A DNA stretch of 64,000 nt from Palsa-870 sp035937155 (GCA_035937155.1 DASYVJ010000099.1:10451-74450); one strand, 5' to 3'. Counted from the first letter of the stretch, positions 34,184 to 43,386 are shown. Notes: generated from the letters alone by a model not told the origin. Numbers and translations: made by a program.

Positions 34184-35920
34184 ATGACGACCGAGCGCCT
34201 GCTGACCGAGGAGGTTGGTGTCCCCGAGGCGATCGTTCGGGTCCTCGAGCAAGCCGGTATCGACACCGTATTCGGCATGCCCGGCGGCCGGACGCTGGCC
34301 ATTTACGACGCCCTTCACGACCATCGCGACACGATCCGGACCGTGCTGGTGCGCCACGAATCGCTCGCAGGCGTGATGGCCGAGGTGTACGGTCGTGTCA
34401 CCGGACGCCCCGGGGTGGCGATGGGTCAGGGCGCTTTCATGCTGTCGAATGCCGCGCTCGGGACGCTCGAAGCGTTGCTGGCCGGCTCGCCGATGCTGAT
34501 CCTCAGCGACCTCTCCGACGGCTTGCTGTACTCACACCATGCGCCGTACCAGGCAGGCTCCGGTGAGCACGGCAACTGGGATGCCAAGCAGGCGTTCCAG
34601 GGCTTCACGAAGGAAACGATGGTCCCGCTGGAGGGTGTCCAGGCCGTCCAGGAGACGCAGCTCGCGCTGAAGCACGCGCTGACCGGCCAGCCCGGACCGG
34701 TGGCCCTGCTCTACGGCACCAAGGCTCTGCGTTCGACCGTCGGTCCGGACAGCGCTCCGATTCTCTACCCGACTAGCCACTATTTGCCGGTACGCCGCGG
34801 CGGGCCGGACCCTCGCTCAGTACAGCACGCCGCGCAGGCCATAAGGAAGGCCGAGCGACCAGTGATCATAGCCGGCAACGGCGTCCGAGTCGGCCGCGCA
34901 TATTCGCAGCTGATGCAGGTAGCCGAGCTGCTCCGGGCCCCCGTTGCAACCACCGCCTCAGGCAAGGGGGTCTTCCCTGAGCACCATCCGCTGGCGCTCG
35001 GCATGCTTGGGACGTTCGGCCTCGATTCGGCCAACGCGGTGATTGCCGACGCCGACCTCGTGCTCGCGGTTGGCACCAAGCTGGGACCGTCCGACACCGT
35101 CAACGAGACCGCCGACCTTCTCGACCCGGTCCGGCAGACTTTTGTCCAGCTCGATATCGAGCCACTCAATGCCGCCTGGACCTTTCCCGTGGACCACGTC
35201 GTCATTGGCGATGCGGCCGTTTCACTTAGCGAGATCGCCGCATGCATCGGAGGGCGTGGCGCCGGCGCTGATGGGGCCGCACGAGTCGAGGAGGCGCGCC
35301 GCCGGCTGGGCGGGTTTGAGACTGAAGACTCGAGGTCCGACGCGATCCCCATGCGGCCACAGCGGGTCATCGCCGAGCTCCAGCGTGCGCTGCCTGAATC
35401 CGGCATGGTCACGGCCGACGCGGGCGAGAACCGCATCTTCCTGGCTCATCACTTCCAGTCGAAGACGCCCGGATCATTCCTGCAGCCTGCCGCGATCGGA
35501 GGCATGGGCTACGCGATACCGGCGGCCCTTGCGCTGAAGCTGCTCAACCCGGAGCGGCCCGTCGTTGCGGTATGCGGCGACGGCGGCTTTGCGATGTCGA
35601 TGTACGGGCTCATGACCGCCCGCGAGCAGGATCTACCAATCGTCGTGCTGGTCATGAATAACTCCATCCTCGGGTGGGTCGTGCACGGACAGGGTGAGCG
35701 GCTCATCGCGTCGGAGTTCGCCGACTTCGACCACGCTGCGATCGCCCGCGCCATGGGATGCGACGGTGTCCGCGTCCACACGCCGCAAGAGCTAGCGAGC
35801 GCGCTGGGTGCCGCGTTGGGGTCAAACCGTCCGACCGTTATCGACGCAATCACGTCGCGTGACCAATCGTTCCAGAAGATCACGTCGCGGTACGCGAAGC
35901 CCGACGCCCGAAAGTATTAG
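34184..35920 (+). CDS. Thiamine-diphosphate-dependent enzyme (acetolactate synthase-like)
   Basis: 578 residues with the three ThDP-enzyme domains. The N-terminal Pyr domain has FGMPGGRTLAIYDAL and the activating Glu in VRHESLAGVMAEVYGR (near 48). A central Rossmann-like domain (RPVIIAGNGVRVG) follows, and the C-terminal PP domain has the GDG-NN cofactor motif VCGDGGFAMSMYGL through VMNN. Relatives include acetolactate synthase, sulfoacetaldehyde acetyltransferase, glyoxylate carboligase and decarboxylases; which reaction is catalysed cannot be told. No small regulatory subunit (ilvN) is present, arguing against biosynthetic acetolactate synthase. Confidence 0.88.
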   Translation: MTTERLLTEEVGVPEAIVRVLEQAGIDTVFGMPGGRTLAIYDALHDHRDTIRTVLVRHESLAGVMAEVYGRVTGRPGVAMGQGAFMLSNAALGTLEALLAGSPMLILSDLSDGLLYSHHAPYQAGSGEHGNWDAKQAFQGFTKETMVPLEGVQAVQETQLALKHALTGQPGPVALLYGTKALRSTVGPDSAPILYPTSHYLPVRRGGPDPRSVQHAAQAIRKAERPVIIAGNGVRVGRAYSQLMQVAELLRAPVATTASGKGVFPEHHPLALGMLGTFGLDSANAVIADADLVLAVGTKLGPSDTVNETADLLDPVRQTFVQLDIEPLNAAWTFPVDHVVIGDAAVSLSEIAACIGGRGAGADGAARVEEARRRLGGFETEDSRSDAIPMRPQRVIAELQRALPESGMVTADAGENRIFLAHHFQSKTPGSFLQPAAIGGMGYAIPAALALKLLNPERPVVAVCGDGGFAMSMYGLMTAREQDLPIVVLVMNNSILGWVVHGQGERLIASEFADFDHAAIARAMGCDGVRVHTPQELASALGAALGSNRPTVIDAITSRDQSFQKITSRYAKPDARKY

Positions 35921-35924
35921 CCCA

Positions 35925-36827
35925 CTAGATTCTCGAATCCAGGCCAGCGGCGGCGCGGGCTACCTCAGCGATCACAGCCCAGTCCTTGTCGCCCAGGTCG
36001 TGGGCGAGCAGCGTCAGCATCTTCGACCGTATCAACTCCGCATACGGGAGCGGTGCACGGGCGTCGGTGGCGGCCTCGAGCATCAGCTGCACGTCCTTGA
36101 AACCGGTCGAAAGCTCGAAGCCGACCTCGTCAAAGTTGCGATCGCGCATCACGTCTGCGTAGTTCCGCAGGCCAGGACGGTCGAACACCCAGACCAGCAT
36201 GTCGTGGACGACGCCTGCCTCGACGCCGTTCTTTTCACCAAAGGCGTACATCTCGCTCATCAGCTCGAGCCAGGAGATGGTGATGAAGTTGACCATCAGC
36301 TTGACGGTGTTGGCCGTGCCGTGGCGCTCGCCAATGACTCGGATCGGGCCGAATGCCTCGAGCACCGGGCGGCAGTATTCGATGGCGGTGGGATCCCCAG
36401 CGGCCAGCGTCGTCAGGCGTCGCGCCTCGGCCAGGTCGCGGCGTCCCACCACCGGACCGGCGACGTAGATGCTGCCGTGCGCCGCATGCCAGCCGGCAAG
36501 CTCACCGGCGAAGCGGGGCGACACCGTGGTGGCTCCAACGTGCACTGCGCCGGGTCTCATGGCGCCGAGAATGCCGTTCTCGCCCTGCACGACCTGGGTC
36601 ACCGACCGGTCGTCGACGAGGCTCGTGATAACAACGTCTGCGCCATCCGCGGCGGCAGCCGGCGTCGGCGCGAGCGTCGCGCCTCGCTCGACCAGCTCGC
36701 GCACTTTGGCGGGGGTGCGTGCGTAGACGCGCACCTCGAAGCCTTCTTTGCGGATCGCCTCCGCAATCGCGCTTCCCATCCTGCCGGCCCCGACGACCGC
36801 GACTGTTCGCGGCCAGTTCGCTTTCAA
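35925..36827 (-). CDS. 3-hydroxyisobutyrate dehydrogenase-family oxidoreductase
   Basis: 300 residues from a TTG overlapping the upstream stop (TTGA). The NAD(P) motif VAVVGAGRMGSAIAEAI is at the N terminus, the substrate-site segment (VYVAGPVVG-like SIYVAGPVVGRRD) near 120, and the catalytic Lys in NTVKLMVNFITIS near 170. Family members oxidise beta-hydroxyacids or reduce semialdehydes and imines. It is the last gene of the minus-strand set 40029-35925. Two paralogues lie at 39133 and 43452. Confidence 0.88.
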   Translation of the reverse strand: MKANWPRTVAVVGAGRMGSAIAEAIRKEGFEVRVYARTPAKVRELVERGATLAPTPAAAADGADVVITSLVDDRSVTQVVQGENGILGAMRPGAVHVGATTVSPRFAGELAGWHAAHGSIYVAGPVVGRRDLAEARRLTTLAAGDPTAIEYCRPVLEAFGPIRVIGERHGTANTVKLMVNFITISWLELMSEMYAFGEKNGVEAGVVHDMLVWVFDRPGLRNYADVMRDRNFDEVGFELSTGFKDVQLMLEAATDARAPLPYAELIRSKMLTLLAHDLGDKDWAVIAEVARAAAGLDSRI

Positions 36828-38047
36828 CGCGGGTCGAGGACAAGGAGCCGGTCGCTCGGCCACTTGGTGATAACGCGATGGCCGTCCTCGGTCACGATCA
36901 CCTGCGATTCGATCCGCGCGCCATCCTCGCCCTCGCCGCAAAACGTTTCCAATGCGAAATGCATACCGGCCTCGATCGGCACCGGGTTCTCGAGTGACCA
37001 GTTACGCGTGATCCACGGCTTTTCATGGTGGCTGATGCCAATGCCATGGCCAACCGCGAGGCCGAGGGCGTCGCGCTCGCTCGCGTATCCGAGATCCTTG
37101 GCCGACGGCCATGCGGATGCGATGTCGGCTGTGGTAGCGCCGGGCCGGACGCGGTCGATGCTGGCCTCGAGCCACTCGTTGGCGCGTTTGTAGATTTCCT
37201 TCTGGCGCTGCGACGCTTGCGTCACCGCGAATGTGCGGTAGTAGCAGGTCGCGTAGCCGAGGTAGTGGCTCATGATGTCGATGAAGACGAGGTCTCCTGG
37301 CCGGATCATCCGATCCGAGTAGTCGTGAGGATGCGGGTTGCTGCGCGGCCCCGAGACGCAGTTGATTCCCGTGATCCGCTCCGCCCCATGGGCGATCAGC
37401 CACTGGGAGATCTCGGCTACAACCTCGTTCTCGCGCACACCGGGACGGATGAAGTGAGCGAGCTGCGCGTACACACCGTCCACGAGCGATGCCGACAGCT
37501 CGATGATCTTCAACTCCTCGGCGGACTTGATCAGGCGCGCATCGAAAAGCGATTCGAGTCCGTTGACGACCTTGATGCCGGCGCCCTGCAGCCCTTCCAG
37601 CAGGTAGAGGTCCGCGTCGTCGACTGCCAGCGGCATGTCCGCGACGCCGCGCTCCTCTAGGACCGCCTTGATCTCGGCGACCACCTTCGCGATCTGGCTG
37701 ACCGTGACCGCGTGGGGGTTGGCGCCATGCTTCCACTCGATCGACGTCCGGATGTTCTCGGGCTTGATCCACGGGCACAGCTGCCGCTTCACCGCGGCGG
37801 CGCTGCTCTTCTCCCACAGGACCAGGTCGCCCTCGCGTGGCAGCACGCACCAGCGCACCCACTTGCCGCGCGTCCATTCGGCGAGCGCGGTGCCGGTTAT
37901 GTAGCGGATGTTGTCGAGGTCGAAGCAGAGGTAAGCGCCGAAGTCGTTCTTCGCGAGCTGCTCGCGCGCCCGTCCGAGGCGGTACGCGCGCAGCGCGTCG
38001 AAATCGATCCGCTGCTCTACATCGGTTGCCATCGTCCCGAGGGTCAT
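36824..38047 (-). CDS. M24-fold hydrolase (creatinase/ectoine-hydrolase-like), metal site incomplete
   Basis: 407 residues with a creatinase-type N-terminal domain and a C-terminal pita-bread domain. Conserved parts are SGPRSNPHPHDYSDR, PGDLVFIDIMSHYLGY, GLAVGHGIGISHHEKPW and ETFCGEGEDGARIESQVIV. In metal-dependent aminopeptidases P the segment after GY reads xxDxxRTF with a metal-binding Asp; here it reads ATCYYRTF, so that ligand is a Cys. Creatinase and ectoine hydrolase are known metal-independent M24 members, so a C-N hydrolase of a small substrate is more likely than a peptidase. The ATGA overlap with the upstream hydratase gene supports the start. Confidence 0.85.
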   Translation of the reverse strand: MTLGTMATDVEQRIDFDALRAYRLGRAREQLAKNDFGAYLCFDLDNIRYITGTALAEWTRGKWVRWCVLPREGDLVLWEKSSAAAVKRQLCPWIKPENIRTSIEWKHGANPHAVTVSQIAKVVAEIKAVLEERGVADMPLAVDDADLYLLEGLQGAGIKVVNGLESLFDARLIKSAEELKIIELSASLVDGVYAQLAHFIRPGVRENEVVAEISQWLIAHGAERITGINCVSGPRSNPHPHDYSDRMIRPGDLVFIDIMSHYLGYATCYYRTFAVTQASQRQKEIYKRANEWLEASIDRVRPGATTADIASAWPSAKDLGYASERDALGLAVGHGIGISHHEKPWITRNWSLENPVPIEAGMHFALETFCGEGEDGARIESQVIVTEDGHRVITKWPSDRLLVLDPR

Positions 38048-38745
38048 GCGCCCACCTCCTGAAACCTCACCTCGATCTCGCCCAGTGGCTTGATCTGGGC
38101 CCGCAGCGCCTGGCCGGGCCCCACTTTGACGGGCGGAACGAGGGAGCCTGTGATGACGACGTCGCCGGCCCGGAGCGCCTCGCCATTTGCCTCCAGCTCG
38201 TATGCGAGAGCCCGGAGGATTACCACGGCTTCGCCGGTGAAGTCGGCCGGACCCGAGGTCCCCGCGATCTTCTCTCCGTTCCGGAACACCAGAGCCTCGA
38301 CGCCTGCGATCGAGCCCCCGGCGCGCGACCGATCGACTGGGCCGAGAAGCACGTGGCGGTGAAAAATGTCGCCCGAAAGGATTCCCTCCACCTCCTGCAC
38401 ATCGGGATCGAAGTCGGCGAGCTCGACCGCAGGGCCGAGACCGGAGATAGCAGCTCTCACCTCAGCATCGTCGGCGTGGGCCGGAACGTCCGAGCCCAGA
38501 TGGACGGCAACCTCGGGCTCGAGGACCGCCCGAGTCCAGCCGGCGAGGGACAGGACAGAGCCCGGGTTGACCAGGCTGCGGTCTGTCATGAAACCGAAGA
38601 GTGGCGCGGTGGTGCCCATGCGATCCATCGCCGCCTGCGTGCTGAAACCGACCTTCCAGCCGAGATGTCGAGCGCCGGATGACAGCTGCTTTCGCCGCAT
38701 TGACATCTGCGCGGCCATGCCTTTTATGACTCGTTCGTCAGCCAT
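38044..38745 (-). CDS. 2-keto-4-pentenoate hydratase/fumarylacetoacetate hydrolase-fold enzyme
   Basis: 234 residues, MhpD-like size. Motifs are GWKVGFSTQAAMDRMG near residue 27, the metal-ligand segment VLEPEVAVHLG (Glu-x-Glu) near 80, PAVELADFD and the C-terminal VITGSLVPPVKVGPG. It would hydrate a 2-hydroxydienoate or decarboxylate an oxo-acid with a divalent metal. It lies between the M24 protein and a cupin, overlapping both. The ATG at 38745 is chosen because the upstream frame only shadows the cupin gene. Confidence 0.88.
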   Translation of the reverse strand: MADERVIKGMAAQMSMRRKQLSSGARHLGWKVGFSTQAAMDRMGTTAPLFGFMTDRSLVNPGSVLSLAGWTRAVLEPEVAVHLGSDVPAHADDAEVRAAISGLGPAVELADFDPDVQEVEGILSGDIFHRHVLLGPVDRSRAGGSIAGVEALVFRNGEKIAGTSGPADFTGEAVVILRALAYELEANGEALRAGDVVITGSLVPPVKVGPGQALRAQIKPLGEIEVRFQEVGA

Positions 38746-39136
38746 GGTTGTGGAGCTCGTACCCGGCGGCGTACAGCGAGCCGGCGCCGCGCCAGCCCCA
38801 CAGCAGCAGTACATCGCCGTCGGATGTGTTGTTGAAGCCGTGGACGTAGCCCGCGGGCGTGAAGATCACGTCGTCCTCGCCGGCGGCCTCCTCGCCGTCG
38901 TCGGTGTAGATCGTGCCGTGACCCTTGACGACGAAGAGGAACTCATCGCAGTTCGGATGGCTGTGCGGCTCGTGGCGGGACCCGGGCGGCAGCACCGTCC
39001 GCCCCAGCAGAAGCTGGTCGGATCCGGTTGCGGCGCTGACGCCGAACTGCACGTTCATGCGCACCCAGCCCGCATCCTCGCGGAGGTTGGGTTCCTCGCG
39101 AACGTCCTTCCAGTTGACGCGGTACCGGTCGTTCAT
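38738..39136 (-). CDS. Cupin-domain protein
   Basis: 132 residues, one conserved beta-barrel. Metal-binding cupin motif 1 is HEPHSHPNCDEFLFVVKG and motif 2 lies in FTPAGYVHGFNNTSDG. Such small cupins act as metal-dependent dioxygenases, isomerases or ligand sensors; no specific activity can be assigned. The ATG at 39136 forms an ATGA overlap with the upstream dehydrogenase gene. Confidence 0.87.
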   Translation of the reverse strand: MNDRYRVNWKDVREEPNLREDAGWVRMNVQFGVSAATGSDQLLLGRTVLPPGSRHEPHSHPNCDEFLFVVKGHGTIYTDDGEEAAGEDDVIFTPAGYVHGFNNTSDGDVLLLWGWRGAGSLYAAGYELHNHG

Positions 39137-40029
39137 CGCATCCCCGCGAGCGAGCGGTAGACCTCGTACACGACCACAAAATCGCGGTCCTGCAGGCCCA
39201 TCCCGCGCGCTGCGTTGAGCATCTCGTTGGCCGCGGCACCAATGGGCATGGCCACGCCAAGCTTCCGGCCGAGCTCGAGCGCGAGGAGCATGTCCTTCTG
39301 CTGCAGATTCACGTCGGCCCACGCCGTCTCGGGCATCCGTCCCTCCAGGATGAAAGGGCCGCGGTACCCGAGCACCGGCGAGGCGACCACGCTCTTGAGA
39401 AAGGCATCGACCGCTACCTCGCGCTTGATGCCTGCCTTCTCGGCCATGGCGACACCCTCGCAGAACGAGACCACCTGGACGATCAGGGCGAGGTTGATCG
39501 CAAGCTTCACGTACAGGGCCTGCCCATTGGCGCCGATGTGTGTCACCTTCGGGCCGATCGCCAGAAGGACCGGACGAAGTCTCTCGTACGCCGCTGCGTC
39601 GCCGCCGACCATGATCGACGCGTTGCCTGACTCAAGGGTGGCCAGGCTGGCCGAGATCGGAGTATCGAGCATCGTGCCGCCGGCGGCGGCGACCTTTGCT
39701 GCGACTGCGCAGCTCGAGTCGGGCGAGATCGTGCTCATGTCCGCAAGCACCGCGCCTGGCCGCAGGCCCTCGAGCACACCGGCAGGCCCCGCCACCACCT
39801 GTTCGAGAGCCTTCGCGTCGGTGAGGATCGAGATCATCACGTCACTGCCCGCCGCAAGCTCTCGTGGGCTCGCCGCCCAGAGCATTCCGGCGGCTCGAAG
39901 AGGAGCGGCCTTGTCCTCGGAACGATTCCAACCGGTGACCTGGTGACCCGCGTCAAGCAGGCGCCGGACGATCGCGGCGCCCATCGCACCGAGGCCCAGG
40001 AATCCAACCGCCACCGACCCTCTCGACAC
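39133..40029 (-). CDS. 3-hydroxyisobutyrate dehydrogenase-family oxidoreductase
   Basis: 298 residues from a GTG. Motifs are VGFLGLGAMGAAIVRRL, DMSTISPDSS, the substrate segment LDTPISASLATLESG and the catalytic Lys region ALYVKLAINLALIV near 170. It closely resembles the 43452 protein across its length, so the two are probable paralogues with similar substrates. It is the first gene of the operon 40029-35925; its start is 17 bp from a LacI-type palindrome shared with the divergent M24 gene. Confidence 0.9.
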   Translation of the reverse strand: MSRGSVAVGFLGLGAMGAAIVRRLLDAGHQVTGWNRSEDKAAPLRAAGMLWAASPRELAAGSDVMISILTDAKALEQVVAGPAGVLEGLRPGAVLADMSTISPDSSCAVAAKVAAAGGTMLDTPISASLATLESGNASIMVGGDAAAYERLRPVLLAIGPKVTHIGANGQALYVKLAINLALIVQVVSFCEGVAMAEKAGIKREVAVDAFLKSVVASPVLGYRGPFILEGRMPETAWADVNLQQKDMLLALELGRKLGVAMPIGAAANEMLNAARGMGLQDRDFVVVYEVYRSLAGMR

Positions 40030-40045
40030 CCCGCGGCTATTGTAG

Positions 40046-40057
40046 GCAAACGATTGC
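40046..40057. promoter_or_regulatory. LacI-type operator candidate 2
   Basis: GCAAACGATTGC, one mismatch per half-site from a perfect palindrome with central CG. It sits in the 49-bp gap between two divergent genes (starts 40029 and 40079). On the minus strand TACAAT (40044-40039) could be a -10 element, placing the operator over the promoter; no good -35 is visible. Confidence 0.55.
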
Positions 40058-40078
40058 GCTGGTTCTTAGGAGGCGGTG

Positions 40079-41215
40079 TTGAAGGTTTTTTCAACTGGGG
40101 AGTTCGAGCGCCGATGGGAAGCGGTACGGCGGCTCATGGGCGCATCAGGCGTACGGGCTCTCGTAGTCTTCGGGAGCCGCGGAGCGGCGCACGAGATCCA
40201 CTATCTGTCCGGATATCCCGTCAGCGGTGAGGCGGTGCTGGTCTTTCCATTCGAAGGCGAGCCGGCGCTTCTCGTTTACTACGAGAACCACGTGCCCGAC
40301 GCTCGCCGCCTGTCCGTCGTCGCCGACGTTCGCCCGCGTGGCGAGGATGCGGTGGGTGCAGCGGTCGCGGTCCTCGATGAGAAGGGCTGGGCGGGCTCCG
40401 TGGGGATAGCGGGTCCCCTCAGCTTTCGGCGCCACGCTGAACTGTCGGACGCGATCGGCAAGGCGCCCATCGACCTCGATGCACCGTTTGCTCGGCTCCG
40501 GCTGATCAAGAGCGACGAGGAGATGGAGATGATCGCGGCCGGCGCTGCCCTGTCGGACGCAGCCCTGCTGGCCATTGTGGGTGAAGCCCGACCCGGCCTC
40601 TCTGAGCACGACCTGGTCGCGATCGTGGAGGCTGCCTATCTACGGGAAGGTGGCGCGACGCACATCCACTACCTGGGCGCGACCTCCATGGCGGCGCCGG
40701 ACCTCTGCGTCCCACGGCAGTTCCCGACGAACCGGAAGCTAGCTGCCGGCGATGTGATCCTCACCGAGCTGAGCGCCGCCCTGAACGGCTACTACGGGCA
40801 GGTGCTTCGCACGCTGACCGTCGGCGCCGAACCCACAACCGAGTACACACGACTTCACTCCATGGCGCTGGCGATATACGACGAGGTGTGCCAGGCGATC
40901 CGCCCGGGGGTGTCGAGCGACAGCGTCCTCGACATAGGGGACAGGATTCACGACGAGGGCTACACGATCTACGACGACCTCGTCCACTGCGCGGTGGGCG
41001 GCGTCTACGCGCCCTTTCTACGCACGCGACGGACGACTCGTGGCGCCGGCCACACCTTCACGTTCGAAGAGAACATGGTCATCGTCGTGCAACCAAACGT
41101 CATCACACCGGACGAGCACATGGGCGTCCAGGTCGGCGATATGCTGCGAGTCACGGCAACCGGAGTCGAGAGCTTTCACGCGGTGCCGCGCGAGATCCTC
41201 GCCTGCCACCGCTAG
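40079..41215 (+). CDS. M24-fold protein (Xaa-Pro peptidase/creatinase-like) lacking metal ligands
   Basis: About 378 residues. The N-terminal domain is creatinase-like (VVFGSRGAAHEIHYLSGYP) and the C-terminal pita-bread fold is recognisable. At the usual metal-site segments it reads GDVILTELSAALNGYYGQVLRT, with Glu and Gln where two Asp are expected, and the GHGIG-type His segment reads HCAVGGVYAPF. A metal-peptidase activity is therefore unlikely. The TTG at 40079 follows AGGAGG with 5-nt spacing; a GTG at 40076 is too close to it. It is divergent from the dehydrogenase operon and overlaps the convergent hydrolase by 4 nt. Confidence 0.83.
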   Translation: MKVFSTGEFERRWEAVRRLMGASGVRALVVFGSRGAAHEIHYLSGYPVSGEAVLVFPFEGEPALLVYYENHVPDARRLSVVADVRPRGEDAVGAAVAVLDEKGWAGSVGIAGPLSFRRHAELSDAIGKAPIDLDAPFARLRLIKSDEEMEMIAAGAALSDAALLAIVGEARPGLSEHDLVAIVEAAYLREGGATHIHYLGATSMAAPDLCVPRQFPTNRKLAAGDVILTELSAALNGYYGQVLRTLTVGAEPTTEYTRLHSMALAIYDEVCQAIRPGVSSDSVLDIGDRIHDEGYTIYDDLVHCAVGGVYAPFLRTRRTTRGAGHTFTFEENMVIVVQPNVITPDEHMGVQVGDMLRVTATGVESFHAVPREILACHR

Positions 41216-42297
41216 AGCTTGCCCGCCATCCAGTCGCTCATCAGGACGCGCGACTCGAAAGCTCGGTTTGTCATTCCGTGATTCCCATCCTCGTATGCGA
41301 TGAGCTCCGCGGTCGGCGTCTCCGCGGCGAGCCGCTCGGCGCCCTCGAATGGGGCGATGGGGTCGCGCTTGCCGTGCAGGATGAGGATCGGCCGCGAGAT
41401 GCGCGGTCCAAGCCCTTCCATATTTATGAGTTTTGCGTGCTCGCGGGCGTCCGCTTCGTCGCGAGCGCCTGATCGTTTGATGAAGGCGTCGCGGCTGACG
41501 ACCGACCGCTTGTCCCAAAACGCTGCGAGAGAGTACGTGCCGGCCAGCTCAATCGTCGCGCGCACGCGAGGCTCAGTCGCAGCGACGCGGACGGCGTAGT
41601 AGCCGCCAAGGCTCACTCCGTAGACGCCGATCCGCGCCGCGTCCACGTCATCGCGACCCTCCAGCCAGTCGATCGCCGCGCCGGCCGGCTTCTCATACGC
41701 CGGCTCGATGTTGCGCGCGAACTCCGTTTCACCCTGTCCCGGTCCATCGATGGCAAGCGTGGCGATGCCGCGGAGCAGGAAGTGGTCCGCGGTGGCCTGC
41801 AGCTCCTCCTTCACCGAGTCAAGACCGGGGATCATCAGCAGTACCGGCGGTCGGTTGACTCCGGCGGGCTTCCGGAAAAGGCCCGGCATCGTGATCCCGT
41901 CATAGGGGATCACGACTCGCTCGGCCGGAGGCTCGAGCGCCCACGCGCCGCGCGAATAACACGTCGCCGCCTTGTCTGACGCGGCCTTCAGCTGGGCGAG
42001 GTCCTGGACGAACACGAACTTGCCGAAATGCCAGCACAGGCCTGCTCGCAGCCAGGATTGTCCGGCGGTCACGCGGTGGCCGGCCGCCTCCGCGGCCTCG
42101 GCTGCTCGCTCGTATTCGGCGCCCGTCACGCCCCACTCGCGGCACCAGTCATCCCACCGCTTGATCCGCATGAGCGTGCGGTTGAAGTCGTTGAGGTCCA
42201 CGCCTTGGGCGACGAACCGCGGCCCCCAATGCTTGGTGGCGACGGCCACGCGCTCGTCTACGACATCGGTCTCGCTGGTGCTCACCGCTTGGCTCAC
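41212..42297 (-). CDS. Alpha/beta hydrolase, DUF1100/dihydroxypseudooxynicotine-hydrolase-like
   Basis: 361 residues. An N-terminal helical cap of ~130 residues (RIKRWDDWCREWGVTGAEYE; AGLCWHFGKFVFVQD) precedes the hydrolase core with the nucleophile elbow GVSLGGYYA, the acid in LHGKRDPIAP and the His in GNHGMTN. The architecture matches 2,6-dihydroxypseudooxynicotine hydrolase, a C-C bond hydrolase, and FrsA-type proteins. A close paralogue is at 45336 and a more distant one at 46403. It is divergent from the LacI regulator gene (28 bp between starts). Confidence 0.85.
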   Translation of the reverse strand: MSQAVSTSETDVVDERVAVATKHWGPRFVAQGVDLNDFNRTLMRIKRWDDWCREWGVTGAEYERAAEAAEAAGHRVTAGQSWLRAGLCWHFGKFVFVQDLAQLKAASDKAATCYSRGAWALEPPAERVVIPYDGITMPGLFRKPAGVNRPPVLLMIPGLDSVKEELQATADHFLLRGIATLAIDGPGQGETEFARNIEPAYEKPAGAAIDWLEGRDDVDAARIGVYGVSLGGYYAVRVAATEPRVRATIELAGTYSLAAFWDKRSVVSRDAFIKRSGARDEADAREHAKLINMEGLGPRISRPILILHGKRDPIAPFEGAERLAAETPTAELIAYEDGNHGMTNRAFESRVLMSDWMAGKL

Positions 42298-42325
42298 TCT
42301 AGCGCTGTCAAACTAGGGGAGGCCG

Positions 42326-43336
42326 ATGCCGATCACACTAAAAGAGCTCGCCGCAAAGTCGGGTGTGCATCCCTCGACGGTGTCGCGAATCGTCAACGAC
42401 GATCCACAGCTAAGGGTTTCGGCCGCGACCCGGGCCAGGGTCAAAGAGCTCGTCAAGAAGACTGGATATCGGCCCGACGGCATGGCTCGGGGTTTGAAGC
42501 TGCGCCAGAGCTTCGTGCTCGGAGTACTCGTGCCCGACGTGCTGAACCCACTGTTTGCGGCGATCTTCAGAGGCGTCGAGGACGCCGCCCTCGAGGAGGG
42601 CTACACGGTCATCCTCTCCAGCACGGACGGCCACGAGGACCGCGAGCGCGACATCATGCTCACGCTGCAGTCGCGCATGATCGATGGAATGGTCGTCGCC
42701 AGCGCCTCGCTGCGTGATTCATCCGTCCGCTGGCTTCGCGAGAACGGCATCCCACACGTTCTGGTGAACCGCTACAGCGACCAGAAGGACTACTTCGTCG
42801 GCACCGACGACAGGCTCGGCGCGAGGCTCGCGACCGAGCACCTGCTGGCGCTTGGCCACCGGCGGATCGCCCACCTCGCAGGGTCACCGCGCTACAGCAC
42901 AGCGGTCAACCGCAGGCGCGGCTACGAGGAGGCGTTGAAGGCCGCGGGCATCGAGGCGGACCCGGCACTCATCGTCGAAACCAGCCTCGTCGCCGGTGGT
43001 GGGGTCCTGGCTACACACCGTCTCCTGGAGCTGCGCAAACGCCCGACCGCGGTCGTAGCGGTCAACGATGTGGCGGCGGTCGGCGCGTATGACGCGGCGG
43101 AGCAGACGGGCCTCCGCATTCCAGCTGACCTGGCGATCACGGGATACAACGACATCCCACTCGCAGCCCGCCTCCGACCGGGCCTCACGACCATCCACGT
43201 GCCGGCCCAAGAATTCGGGCGTGCGGCCGCGCGGATGTTGCTCGAGCAGATGGTCGCCGGTCGCCACGAGCCGAAGCGGGTCGTGCTTCCGCCGGAGTTG
43301 ATCGTTCGCGGTTCGACCGACCCCGGTCGCACGTAA
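42326..43336 (+). CDS. LacI-family transcriptional regulator
   Basis: 336 residues. The N-terminal HTH is ITLKELAAKSGVHPSTVSRI with a hinge helix (DGMARGLKLRQS). The periplasmic-binding-like sensor follows (FVLGVLVPDVLNPLFAAIF to LAITGYNDIPLAARLRPGLT). It would be a dimeric repressor released or activated by a pathway metabolite. It sits centrally in the catabolic island, and LacI-type palindromes occur at four neighbouring promoters, so local control is likely. No such palindrome is visible in its own 28-bp upstream gap. Class and effector are unknown. Confidence 0.93.
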   Translation: MPITLKELAAKSGVHPSTVSRIVNDDPQLRVSAATRARVKELVKKTGYRPDGMARGLKLRQSFVLGVLVPDVLNPLFAAIFRGVEDAALEEGYTVILSSTDGHEDRERDIMLTLQSRMIDGMVVASASLRDSSVRWLRENGIPHVLVNRYSDQKDYFVGTDDRLGARLATEHLLALGHRRIAHLAGSPRYSTAVNRRRGYEEALKAAGIEADPALIVETSLVAGGGVLATHRLLELRKRPTAVVAVNDVAAVGAYDAAEQTGLRIPADLAITGYNDIPLAARLRPGLTTIHVPAQEFGRAAARMLLEQMVAGRHEPKRVVLPPELIVRGSTDPGRT

Positions 43337-43357
43337 CCGGATAGTGCCCGAGAGCTT

Positions 43358-43386
43358 TTGACACAATGATGGGCCGCTGCTACGAT
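43358..43386 (+). promoter_or_regulatory. Sigma-70 promoter of the 43452 dehydrogenase operon
   Basis: TTGACA at 43358-43363, a spacer of exactly 17 bp, and TACGAT at 43381-43386 (5 of 6 with the key T-A--T positions). Transcription would start near 43393, inside the LacI-type palindrome that follows. Confidence 0.7.

Noticed and set aside
34184..35920. ThDP enzyme as biosynthetic acetolactate synthase IlvB
   Set aside because: No ilvN or ilvC nearby, and the gene shares a LacI-type site with catabolic genes; left as a general ThDP enzyme.
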